Assembly (NCBI GenBank): GCA_963841945.1
Contig: CAWJFC010000034.1
Coordinates: 155,848 to 219,847 of the forward strand
Direction of reading: 5' to 3'
DNA: 64,000 nt
From: Acidiflorens sp963841945
GTDB taxonomy: Bacteria; Acidobacteriota; Terriglobia; Terriglobales; Acidobacteriaceae
How positions within the stretch are numbered: position 1 is the first letter of the stretch; every line of letters starts with the position of its first letter. Below are positions 17,908 to 26,232 of this stretch, in pieces. The notes beneath the pieces are model-generated. The model had not been told where the DNA came from. It did no database searches and saw only the letters and a program-made list of their open reading frames with translations. The position numbers and the translations under genes were made by a program.

Positions 17908-17995
17908 AAATAGTATCGATTCGCTGATTCACTCAGGCATAGTTTCGCGCAGTCTCTGAGTATAGACTTCAGCGGAATTGCAGGTGATTCTTTTC

Positions 17996-20758
17996 GTGAA
18001 CCATTCAACCCAAAGCTTGCTGCGGATCGAGTCGATCTTCCACGAAGCTCTCGCGGCCGCCGGCGGCCAGGCGCGATCTAAGCTGATCGAGGCGCGATGC
18101 AGCGGAGATGCGGCGCTCGTGGCCGAAGTTCTGTCGCTACTCAAGGCGTGCGAGGCGGAAGAACTGGAATCGGCAGCCCGACGGCCGGACTCGAGGAATA
18201 GTTCGTCCGAACTGCCGGAACGAAAACGAATTGGGCCCTATGAAATCGACCGCCTGCTTGGCCGAGGAGGCATGGGCGCGGTCTACCTGGCGCATCGAGC
18301 GGATGGGCAGTTTGAACAGCGAGTAGCCATCAAGGTCATTGACCTGCCGCTGGCGACGAACCTGTTCCGGGAGCGATTCCGGCAGGAGCGCCAGATTCTG
18401 GCCGGATTGCAACATCCGCTGATTGCTCGCCTGTTGGACGGCGGCGTTACTGCGGGAGGCGACCTTTACCTCGCGATGGAATATGTGGATGGCGTTCCTA
18501 TCCATCGCTACTGCGAAGCGAAGGGCTTCACTCTGCGCCAACGACTCGCGGTTTTCAAGAGCGTTTGCGAGGCGGTGCAGTTTGCCCATCAAAATCTGGT
18601 CGTGCATCGCGATTTGAAGCCGGACAACATTCTCGTCGCGGAAGACGGCAAGCCGCGGCTATTGGATTTTGGGACTGCAAAGCTGCTGTCTCCGAATCTC
18701 GGCGGAGCCGTCGATCCATCGGGAAGTGAATTCACGCGCCAGGGATTTCAATCCTACACTCCGCAGTATGCCAGCCCGGAGCAGGTGCTCGGCAGTCCCA
18801 TCACCACCGCTTCGGATACCTACTCGCTCGGCGTGCTTCTCTATTTGTTGCTGACGGGAACGTTGCCCTACGAGCTGAAAGAGTTCACCACAGCGGAGAT
18901 GGTGCGGGTGATTTGCCAAGAGCCTCCGCGCAGACCGGTGATCACAGGCTCGGATCGGCACTCGGATCGGCGACTGGACGCCGACCTCGAAGCAATTCTC
19001 CTCAAGGCGCTCCGAAAAGAGCCGCTGGAGCGGTATCTGACTGCGGAGCAATTTGGCTCCGATGTGCAGGCGTATCTCGATGGGAAACCAGTTTCGGCCC
19101 GTCGTGGGACACTTCGATATCGTGCTAGTAAGTTCGCAGGCCGCAACCGGCTGGCTCTGGCGGGAGTTGGGGTGCTGGCGATCACGTTGGTCTCGGGGCT
19201 CGTAGGAGTTTTGTGGCAGGCCAAGGTTGCGAATGAGGAGCGGCGCAAGGCCGAGGCCCGCTCGGCGGATTTACGGGAACTGAGTAACAGCTTATTGTCG
19301 GAGCTCGACGAAGCGATCAAGCAACTGCCGGGTTCGACGGGTGTACAGAAACTGCTGGTGACACGAGTACTCGAACACCTGGATCGCATGGCGAAGGATG
19401 CACAGGGCGACCGCCTGACGCAGCTTGATCTCATCGATACTTATGTCCGCCTGGGCAACATTCAGGGGAATGTGTACGAGCAGAACATGGGGGATCGCAC
19501 GGGGGGGATTTCGATCATGAACAAAGCGATTGCATTGGCGCAAGAACTTGAGGCATCTGCGCCAAAAGATCATGAAGCTTTGCGGGCGCTGGCGATCGCG
19601 GAGGGATCGAAGGGACAGATTCTCAGCCACGCCGGCGACGTGCAGGACGCGGTGCTGAGTTTAAGGACTGCAGCCGAGACCTATGACCGTTTGGTCTTGT
19701 TGCCCGACGTGACGCCCTCGTTGCTGTTTGACGCTGGGACAGCCCATAGCACATTAGGCGATGTGTTAGGTCAGGATACCGGACTTGCGGATATCGCCGC
19801 CGCCCTGGCCGAGTATCGAAAAACTTTCGACCTGGACGCGCGAGCTGTTGCATTGGATCCCAGCTTTATTCGCGGGCAGCGCGGACTCGCCAATGCGCTG
19901 ATGCACATCGGCAAAGCGGAACAGGATATCGATCCCGCACAGGCTCTCAAAGATTACCAACTATCTTTGCAACGCCTTGACTCCCTGCCTGAGCCCGAAC
20001 GGAGCAGTCTGGTATCCACGCGGCTGCGGGCGATCACCATGCGCAAGGTAGCCTGCGCACTGGCGGACCTCGGAGAATATTCGCAGTCCCTCCTGCTATT
20101 CGAGCAGGCACTTCACATTCACCAGAAATTGGCCGATGCCGACGCCAAAGATTTTCGGAACCTCTATGACGTGAAACGGGCACTCTCTGAAGAGGAAACC
20201 AGTTACGAATACGCCGCCAATCCTGTATTGGCTGCCCCGTCCAGCAATCGTCGTGAGAATCTCGCGAACGATCAGCGAACACTCGTGGCCTTAAGGGCCA
20301 CAATCGAACAAATACTTAAGCTGACGTCTAAGGATTCGGATCTGGAGATTGACCTCGCATACACTCAGGTACGCCTGGGCGAGGTGGGCCATGATCTGAA
20401 CGACCATGGGGAGTGGGCGGCGCTTTCCAAAGCGGGCCTCGCGGCGCTTCGGAGCGCCGCCGGACAGGAGAAGGCATCCACCATGGTTCTTGACTTCGCC
20501 GTCAGAGGATTTCTGCAAGCCGAACCGCCGTCGCTTCGAGATCCTCAATTGGCATTGAGTTACGCCGAGCGCGGGGTCGCTCTGACGCATCGCAAAATGC
20601 CAGAGTGGTTGCTGCTTTTGGCTGAAGCCTATCGCTCAACCGGGCAGATCGAAAGAGAGCGGGAAGCGGCGACCGAAGGATTGTCGCTGCTACCCGCATG
20701 GCAACCTGGGACACCAAAGGCGCGGATTCGAAAATTGCTCGAGCTCGATGCACGATGA
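17996..20758 (+). CDS. Membrane Ser/Thr protein kinase with TPR-like C-terminal domain
   Basis: This protein of about 920 residues resembles PknB-type kinases. After a conserved N-terminal helix region (RIESIFHEAL) comes a complete kinase domain: GRGGMGAVY, AIKV lysine, HRDLKPDN and DFGTAK, with a PEQ-type activation segment (YASPEQVLG). A single membrane helix (ALAGVGVLAITLVSGLVGVLW) follows at about residues 385-410. The C-terminal 500 residues are helical with TPR-like repeats (YRLGNIQGNVYEQ, ALAEYRKTFDLDARAVALDP, YSQSLLLFEQALHIHQKL). GTG 17996 has AGGTGA upstream; TTG 17978 is an alternative start. It pairs with the ECF sigma factor just upstream and the divergent GloVer protein, all inside the tRNA-bounded segment. 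Confidence 0.88.
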   Translation: MNHSTQSLLRIESIFHEALAAAGGQARSKLIEARCSGDAALVAEVLSLLKACEAEELESAARRPDSRNSSSELPERKRIGPYEIDRLLGRGGMGAVYLAHRADGQFEQRVAIKVIDLPLATNLFRERFRQERQILAGLQHPLIARLLDGGVTAGGDLYLAMEYVDGVPIHRYCEAKGFTLRQRLAVFKSVCEAVQFAHQNLVVHRDLKPDNILVAEDGKPRLLDFGTAKLLSPNLGGAVDPSGSEFTRQGFQSYTPQYASPEQVLGSPITTASDTYSLGVLLYLLLTGTLPYELKEFTTAEMVRVICQEPPRRPVITGSDRHSDRRLDADLEAILLKALRKEPLERYLTAEQFGSDVQAYLDGKPVSARRGTLRYRASKFAGRNRLALAGVGVLAITLVSGLVGVLWQAKVANEERRKAEARSADLRELSNSLLSELDEAIKQLPGSTGVQKLLVTRVLEHLDRMAKDAQGDRLTQLDLIDTYVRLGNIQGNVYEQNMGDRTGGISIMNKAIALAQELEASAPKDHEALRALAIAEGSKGQILSHAGDVQDAVLSLRTAAETYDRLVLLPDVTPSLLFDAGTAHSTLGDVLGQDTGLADIAAALAEYRKTFDLDARAVALDPSFIRGQRGLANALMHIGKAEQDIDPAQALKDYQLSLQRLDSLPEPERSSLVSTRLRAITMRKVACALADLGEYSQSLLLFEQALHIHQKLADADAKDFRNLYDVKRALSEEETSYEYAANPVLAAPSSNRRENLANDQRTLVALRATIEQILKLTSKDSDLEIDLAYTQVRLGEVGHDLNDHGEWAALSKAGLAALRSAAGQEKASTMVLDFAVRGFLQAEPPSLRDPQLALSYAERGVALTHRKMPEWLLLLAEAYRSTGQIEREREAATEGLSLLPAWQPGTPKARIRKLLELDAR

Positions 20759-20830
20759 CTTACGCGGCATAGTGTAAGAAGGTTTTCTACGTCCTTTACC
20801 TGCCGCGTTGGCGTTAGGGGGTAGCCGCCA

Positions 20831-21236
20831 TCAAACCCGGCTGACATCGCTCTTCGTCAGCCGCAGCGAATTGACCACGACCGACGCCCTCGAAAGCAGC
20901 ATTGCTCCCGCGGCGAGGATGGGATTCAGAATGCCAAGAATAGCCAGCGAAACTCCAATTGCGTTCTAGAAGAAGGCCCAAAAGAGATTTCGGCGAACCA
21001 CACGAATTGCTCTAACAGCTAGGGCAAGAACTTCCGGGATCTTGTCGAGCGAACTCTTCATGAGCGCAACGGCGGCGGTTCTTATCGCGAGGTCGGACCC
21101 CGATTCGGAGATCAGCTTGCGCCAGCGCCGGAGCGTCATTGATGCCATCGCCAACCACGGCAACGACCGCTCCACCGTCTTGCAGGCTTTTCACGAATGC
21201 CGCCTTCTCGATTGCCGCAAATTGCACCAAAGTCGC
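20831..21236 (-). pseudogene. Remnant of a CopA-type heavy-metal P-type ATPase (C-terminal part)
   Basis: The minus strand codes, across at least two frames, for the end of a copper-type P1B ATPase: KAAFVKSLQDGG, the hinge motif VVGDGINDAPALAQADL, then after a frameshift ALMKSSLDKIPEVLALAVRA and RRNLFWAFF. A stop is followed by NAIGVSLAILGILNPILAAGAML and NSLRLTKSDVSRV. The N-terminal two thirds, including the DKTGT phosphorylation site, are missing. Its 5' break lies about 40 bases from the repeated tRNA upstream region. It is a decayed fragment, not a gene. Confidence 0.85.
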
Positions 21237-21274
21237 AGCAGATGCGCGGATGAACCTCGAAACTGCTGCTTCGG

Positions 21275-21364
21275 CTAACTAGTTTTCTTGTGAATGGGTT
21301 GGGTATACTGCTCTCATCCTACGGGCCCGTAGCTCAAACGGATAGAGCATCGGATTTCTAATCC
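21275..21364 (+). repeat. Intact copy of the tRNA-Arg upstream/5' half repeat (right end)
   Basis: This is the partner of 14765-14853. It contains the -10 box TATACT at 21304-21309, about 14 bases before the tRNA, and runs through the anticodon stem of the functional tRNA-Arg. The pair bounds 6.4 kb of DNA in direct orientation. Confidence 0.85.
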
Positions 21365-21399
21365 GAGGGTTGCAGGTTCGAATCCTGCCGGGCCTACCA
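21323..21399 (+). tRNA. tRNA-Arg (anticodon UCU)
   Basis: All arms can be folded by eye. The 7-bp acceptor pairs GGGCCCG with CGGGCCT, with a G-U at the first pair. The anticodon stem TCGGA/TCCGA encloses the loop TTTCTAA, which puts TCT at positions 34-36. The T arm contains GGTTCGAATCC. The 3' CCA is encoded. A TATACT -10 box lies just upstream. Confidence 0.95.
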
Positions 21400-21477
21400 T
21401 CCCCTGCCGAGCTTACCCTCGGCTGCCATCGCTTAGACAGTCGAAGAGCTCACCCCCGGAATGATCGTGAACGCCAA

Positions 21478-22218
21478 CTACTGGGCCTTGGCGCTGGTAT
21501 TGCGTGCTTCCCGGCGATGAGCCTCATCGCCAATTTTCCTCAGCTCGGTAATAAGCGGGCGGCTGGCTGCCGGAGGAGCGACCCTCCCCCTGAGGATGGC
21601 GTCGGGAGTCTCCATCTTTCCGAAGAGCAACATCGTTTCATCCTTGTCCTGTTTGACGACAGTTCCGGAGAGATCCACGCCAGCGAAGAGACCGCGGGAG
21701 CGAGAGTAGGTGAGAATTTTGTCTTTCATCTCAACGTCGGTATCCGCAGCAGCATCTCTTCCGACCGGACCGCCGGCGGCCGAGGCGTCGCCTCCAATTT
21801 TAAAATGGTCCGAGAGCAAGTGCTCCGCGCCCCGATCTCCCATAAACACCATTACCAAATCTGTGGCTTCGCCGCCGAGTTGGAGTCCCCAGCTTCCACC
21901 GGTGATATCAATGGGGAGAGGAGCGCTCCATCCATGTTCCGTGCGGCACGATGCCACGCCGTGCCCGTGCTGGCCGCCAAAACCAACGGCAATTTTGAAC
22001 AACGAAGGTACGACCGCGATACACCTGGCATGATCGAGGATCTTGTCGGGGATGGCGTGGTCAGGTGTCGCCATCACTTCGGACAGGACGTCTGCGGATT
22101 TATCAATGCGCTTGTCTATGCTTGATTCATCCTTGTCATTTTTGTCGCCAGCCGCGCACAAGCTAACGAGGATCAGAACAGCTGCGGCCAAAGCTAAGTG
22201 ACGTTTGATAATTCTCAT
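21478..22218 (-). CDS. Exported SYLF (Ysc84-like) lipid-binding domain protein
   Basis: This protein has about 246 residues from the ATG at 22218, chosen for the strong GAGGAAGAGGA upstream. An N-terminal signal peptide (MRIIKRHLALAAAVLILVSL) is followed by a SYLF/Ysc84 domain: SADVLSEVMATPDHAIPDKIL, CIAVVPSLFKIAVGFGGQHG, RGLFAGVDLSG. SYLF domains bind phosphoinositides in eukaryotes; the bacterial role is poorly known. It is the first gene after the intact tRNA, on the opposite strand. A cysteine at the end of the hydrophobic segment does not sit in a good lipobox, so it is probably periplasmic rather than lipid-anchored. Confidence 0.83.
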   Translation of the reverse strand: MRIIKRHLALAAAVLILVSLCAAGDKNDKDESSIDKRIDKSADVLSEVMATPDHAIPDKILDHARCIAVVPSLFKIAVGFGGQHGHGVASCRTEHGWSAPLPIDITGGSWGLQLGGEATDLVMVFMGDRGAEHLLSDHFKIGGDASAAGGPVGRDAAADTDVEMKDKILTYSRSRGLFAGVDLSGTVVKQDKDETMLLFGKMETPDAILRGRVAPPAASRPLITELRKIGDEAHRREARNTSAKAQ

Positions 22219-22700
22219 AAAGTCCTCTTCCTCACCCATTTGGAGAGTTCTGGATGTGATTCTCCTTGATTTTAAATTTCGCGAACCGGGAAGCCATCGG
22301 GCCGGGACCCTAGATTGACAGGTACGATGCCGTAGCTCGGCCTTCGCCGATGGTGGCAACCGCTATACAGAGCGATGCGGTGGGCTCGGTCACGTTGCCG
22401 AAAACGGAATTCTTTCCATTTCAGAACGTCCAAGCCTCAAGTGGGAAGTCTTCCGCACTTTGACACACAAGATTTGCGCTGAAACAAAACGCAACACTTC
22501 TCCTACTCTCAGCTTTGAATCTATCCTCTTGAAAGATGAATGAATTGTTAATGACCGCAGCGTGCCGGGGTTTGGCACGCTGACTGCACCGTTACCTATA
22601 TCGCTATTGACAGTTTTTCCCCCGAAGTGCCGATAACGCATATTTCCCTGAAATAATACAAAGTCAGGTTCTGGTCGAACGCGACCAAAGGAAACAGGTC
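22219..22700. other. Intergenic region with a perfect hairpin
   Basis: This is a 480-base divergent region between the SYLF and BIG2 genes. It holds a perfect 8-bp stem AGCGTGCC/GGCACGCT at 22559-22566 and 22574-22581 with a 7-base loop. A TTGACA at 22607-22612 could be the -35 box of the BIG2 gene, but no good -10 follows. No reading frame looks like a real gene. Confidence 0.5.
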
Positions 22701-25160
22701 ATGAAGAGGTTGCAGCTCTTATTCGCGGTTGGTCTCCCGGTGTTGTTATTGGCAGTGACCATGGGTTGCGGCGGAGGTTCCTCGTCCAGCTCGGGTCAAC
22801 AAACGGTCACGCTGCAGTCCATCCAAGTCACGCCGAGCGCGCCCTCGATCGCGCTTGGACTTACGCAGCAGTTCAAAGCGACTGGCACCTATAGCGACCA
22901 CAGCACCCGAGACCTGACTAACTCGGCCAGTTGGAGTTCTTCGAATCCGACAGCGGTCGCTATCTCCGGCACCGGCATGGCGACGTCCAAGGCGTTGGGT
23001 TCAGCCACGATTACAGCGACGGCTTCGGGCGTAAGCGGCAACACGACAGTGACGATCACGGCAGCGGCGCTGACGACGCTGACGATCTCGCCCGCGAATC
23101 CCTCTTTGCCCGTTGGCACAACTTTACAGCTGGCCGCGACCGGAACATTTAGCGACGGCAGTTCGCAGGTTATGACGTCATCGGTGCAGTGGTCGTCCGG
23201 CAATACCTCGATTGTTGGCATCAATGCGAATGGCGCGGCTGGTATGGCGCTCGGAGTGGCACTCGGGTCGACGACGGTGACGGCAACTTCAGGAAGCATC
23301 TCATCGGGCGTGACGGTAAGCGTGACGAGCGCGGTTCTGCAGTCGATGTCGGTGACGCCCGCAGCCCCGTCAATCGCGCAAAACACGACGCAGCAATTCG
23401 CGGCCATGGGCACGTTCAGCGATGGCAGCACGCAGAACGTCACGGGCTCGGTGCAGTGGAGTTCGAGCAATCTGGCGGTTGCCACTATTAATGTGAATGG
23501 CGCCCCCGGGCTGGCACAGGGAGTAGCAGCGGGCACGTCGACCATTACGGCGGCATCGGGCAACATCTTTGCCAACGCGACATTGACGGTTACGGGCGCG
23601 ACCGTGACCTCGATTGCGGTAACTCCGACAAACCCGTCGATTCCGCTTGGTACTTTGCAGCAATTTACGGCGACGGGCACATTCTCGGACGGAACCACAC
23701 AGGACATTACGGACACGGCGACCTGGAGTTCGTCGAAGACTGGCATCGCAAGCATCACCGCAAGCGGGCTGGCCACGGCGCGCAATCTTGGAACGACGAC
23801 GATCGCGGCGACGCTGGACTCGATCAGCGGGAGCGTTACGGCCACGGTGAACGCCGCCGACCTCGCGTCCCTGGCAATTCAGCCGGGAAATACGACGATT
23901 GCCGTGACTACCAGCCAGCAGTTCTCGGCGATCGGCACTTTTAATGATGGAAGCACTCACGACCTGACCACACAGGCTACGTGGACCTCCTCCGATAACA
24001 CGGTCGCGAAGATCGGCGTCAACAGTGGACTCGCAAAGAGCGTGGGGCCAGGAAGCTGCACCATTACAGCCACGGTGGGATCGGTGACAGCATCGATCAC
24101 GCTCACGGTGACGAATGCGAGTCTCGTTGCGGTTTCGGTCACTCCGGTGGGGCAGACGATCGCGCCGGGAACAAATCTGTCTTTCACTGCGACAGGAACG
24201 TTCAGCGACGCGAGCACGCAGAACATTACGCGCGACGCGACATGGGCGTCCGACAACCCGGGGGTTGCCAGTGTCGGGTCGTCCAATGTGGTGACGGGCG
24301 TTGCGCCGGGCACGGCGAACATCAGCGCCTCGCTCGATGGAGTGACGGGCTCGGCACCATTGACGGTTAGCTCAGCGACGCTGGTCTCGATCGCGGTGAC
24401 GCCACTGAGCGCGGTCCTCGCTCCGGCGTCGACCCTCGGCTTGACGGCGACCGGAACATTCAGCGACGGCAGCACACAAACGATTAATAATGCCGTGAAC
24501 TGGAGTTCGTCGGACACGAACGTGGCCAGCGTGACGACCGCCGGGCAGGTCACCGGGCAATCGATGGGAACCGCAACGATCACCGCTCAGCAAGGGTCGG
24601 TCTCCGGATCGATGACCGTGGTGGTCGAATCGTCGGCGCTGGCGTCCTTAGAGATCACGCCTTCCACCGCAAGCGTGGCGGTGCAGACTTCGACCCAATT
24701 CCGGGCGATCGGATCGTTCGCCGATGGCAGCACACAGGACCTGACGCAGTCGGCGTTGTGGACATCGTCTCCCGCGTCGGTCGCGACGGTGAACGATAGC
24801 GGCGGGAACAAAGGTCTGGCGACCGGAAACGCGGCCGGAACAGCGACGATCACAGCACTATTCGCCGGGCAAGTGGGTATGGCGACGCTGACTGTGACGA
24901 GCGCCACCCTGGACTCGATCACGATCACGCCCGCTAACCCGAGCATTCCGCTTGGGACTTCACAGCGCTTCACGGCGACCGGCAACTTCAGCGATGGCTC
25001 GACGCAGAACCTGACAGCGGAGGTGAGCTGGACATCGTCGAACGTAAATGTGGCGACGATCGGCAGCAGCGGGCTGGCAAGTTCGGTGGCGCCCGGGACA
25101 ACGACGATCATGGCCAGCTGGAACGGCGTGAACGGCACGACGACGCTGACGGTTTATTAG
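22701..25160 (+). CDS. Surface lipoprotein with nine BIG2-type Ig-like repeats
   Basis: This 819-residue protein has a signal peptide and a likely lipidated cysteine (LLLAVTMGCGGGSSSSS), so it is probably anchored to the outer membrane. The rest is nine consecutive bacterial Ig-like (BIG2) domains of about 85 residues, each with VTP-x-xPSI-x-G-x-x-QQF-x-ATGTFSDGSTQ(D/N)-x-T, then W-x-SSN near the middle and G-T-x-TITA near the end. No catalytic domain is present and the last domain ends at the stop. Such arrays act as spacers or adhesins. Repeats differ enough in DNA to be read clearly. AAAGGAAA precedes the ATG. It is convergent with an SDR gene. Confidence 0.88.
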   Translation: MKRLQLLFAVGLPVLLLAVTMGCGGGSSSSSGQQTVTLQSIQVTPSAPSIALGLTQQFKATGTYSDHSTRDLTNSASWSSSNPTAVAISGTGMATSKALGSATITATASGVSGNTTVTITAAALTTLTISPANPSLPVGTTLQLAATGTFSDGSSQVMTSSVQWSSGNTSIVGINANGAAGMALGVALGSTTVTATSGSISSGVTVSVTSAVLQSMSVTPAAPSIAQNTTQQFAAMGTFSDGSTQNVTGSVQWSSSNLAVATINVNGAPGLAQGVAAGTSTITAASGNIFANATLTVTGATVTSIAVTPTNPSIPLGTLQQFTATGTFSDGTTQDITDTATWSSSKTGIASITASGLATARNLGTTTIAATLDSISGSVTATVNAADLASLAIQPGNTTIAVTTSQQFSAIGTFNDGSTHDLTTQATWTSSDNTVAKIGVNSGLAKSVGPGSCTITATVGSVTASITLTVTNASLVAVSVTPVGQTIAPGTNLSFTATGTFSDASTQNITRDATWASDNPGVASVGSSNVVTGVAPGTANISASLDGVTGSAPLTVSSATLVSIAVTPLSAVLAPASTLGLTATGTFSDGSTQTINNAVNWSSSDTNVASVTTAGQVTGQSMGTATITAQQGSVSGSMTVVVESSALASLEITPSTASVAVQTSTQFRAIGSFADGSTQDLTQSALWTSSPASVATVNDSGGNKGLATGNAAGTATITALFAGQVGMATLTVTSATLDSITITPANPSIPLGTSQRFTATGNFSDGSTQNLTAEVSWTSSNVNVATIGSSGLASSVAPGTTTIMASWNGVNGTTTLTVY

Positions 25161-25172
25161 AGACCAGATCGC

Positions 25173-25250
25173 AGAGCTCAGATTGCGGCGGTTCCAGCCC
25201 TTTGGCGCGCAGGACGACGCCAAGAGTTCCACCCCTGCAGTCTGGGCTCT
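25173..25250. terminator. Possible bidirectional terminator between convergent genes
   Basis: AGAGCTCAGATTGC (25173-25186) can pair with GCAGTCTGGGCTCT (25237-25250) at 12 of 14 positions, with the two others G-U. A smaller TTGGCG/CGCCAA stem lies inside. It sits between the convergent BIG2 and SDR genes. There is no strong T run, so the assignment is tentative. Confidence 0.4.
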
Positions 25251-25281
25251 AGTCTTTAGCTATTGGAATGCCTTTCGGGAC

Positions 25282-26127
25282 TTACCCCTTTTTCTTCGGG
25301 CGCATCATCTGCCACTCCTGCTCGGTCAACTCGCGACCTAAGGCGGTAAATTCGCCCGCGCCTTGCAGCCACTCGCCGCCATCCATAGTGACGACTTCGC
25401 CGTTGATGTAGCCGGAGCCGTCGCAGATGAGAAAGGCAGCGAGATCGGCGAATTCCTGGGTCGTGCCGAAGCGGCCGAGGGGAATGCGCTTTTTGGCGGC
25501 GATTTCCAGATCCGGGCGCGGCAAGAGACGCGAGAACGCTCCTTTAGTGGGAATCGGGCCGGGCGCGATGGCGTTCATGCGAATGCCGCGATCTCCCCAC
25601 TCGACCGCGAGACTACGCGTGAGGGCATGCACTCCGGCTTTGGCGACCGCGGATGGAACGACGTAAGCGGAGCCGGTGGTCGTGTAGGTGGTGGTGATGT
25701 TCAGGACTACGGCTTTGCGGTTGGCGGCCAGCCAGCGGCGGCCACAGGACAGAGTTGCATGCAGCGATCCCATTAAGACAATGCCGATTACCGATTGAAA
25801 CGCGCCGAGAGAAAGATCTTCGGTCCGTGAGAGAAAATTCCCGGCGGCATTGTTCATCAGGACATCGAGCGGGCCGTTAGCCCAGATGGCGGCGATCATC
25901 TCTTCGACAGCAGTTGCGTCGCGGACATCGCAGCGCAGCGCGTGGATGCGTCCACCGGTGCGCTCGTGCAACTCGCGTTCAGTCCCGGCCAGAACATCTT
26001 CGCGACGGCCGCAGATGTAGACCTCGGCACCGAGTTCGAGGAAACGCTGCGCCGCAGCCTTGCCCAGGCCTGTGCCACCACCAGTAATAAGGATGCGCTT
26101 GTCTTGAAGTAAGTCGCTCTGGAACAT
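25282..26127 (-). CDS. SDR oxidoreductase, 2,4-dienoyl-CoA reductase-like
   Basis: This protein has about 281 residues from the ATG at 26127; a GTG at 26163 would add 12 residues. It shows ITGGGTGLGKA for NAD(P) binding, a basic residue pattern after strand 2 (YICGRRED) that suggests NADPH, and NNAAGNF in place of NNAG. It also has SAVAKAGVHAL, where Ser replaces the usual catalytic Tyr (S-A-V-A-K instead of Y-x-x-x-K). This replacement is typical of 2,4-dienoyl-CoA reductases, as is the NNAAGNF motif. These enzymes remove double bonds during beta-oxidation of unsaturated fatty acids. No other fatty acid gene is close by. It is convergent with the BIG2 gene and 100 bases from queG. Confidence 0.8.
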   Translation of the reverse strand: MFQSDLLQDKRILITGGGTGLGKAAAQRFLELGAEVYICGRREDVLAGTERELHERTGGRIHALRCDVRDATAVEEMIAAIWANGPLDVLMNNAAGNFLSRTEDLSLGAFQSVIGIVLMGSLHATLSCGRRWLAANRKAVVLNITTTYTTTGSAYVVPSAVAKAGVHALTRSLAVEWGDRGIRMNAIAPGPIPTKGAFSRLLPRPDLEIAAKKRIPLGRFGTTQEFADLAAFLICDGSGYINGEVVTMDGGEWLQGAGEFTALGRELTEQEWQMMRPKKKG

Positions 26128-26232
26128 GGCAGGATTGTAGTTGAAAATCGGTGCTATGATCACGCCTGGCTGAAGGCTATTCGCCGTTCGTCGTTCGCGG
26201 AGAGCACCGGCGACGGCCAGGCAGGCCAGTTT

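Noticed and set aside
22889..25138. Three long minus-strand frames opposite the BIG2 gene
   Set aside because: The nine Ig-like repeats on the plus strand are clear. The antisense products are Val-rich repeats mirroring them.
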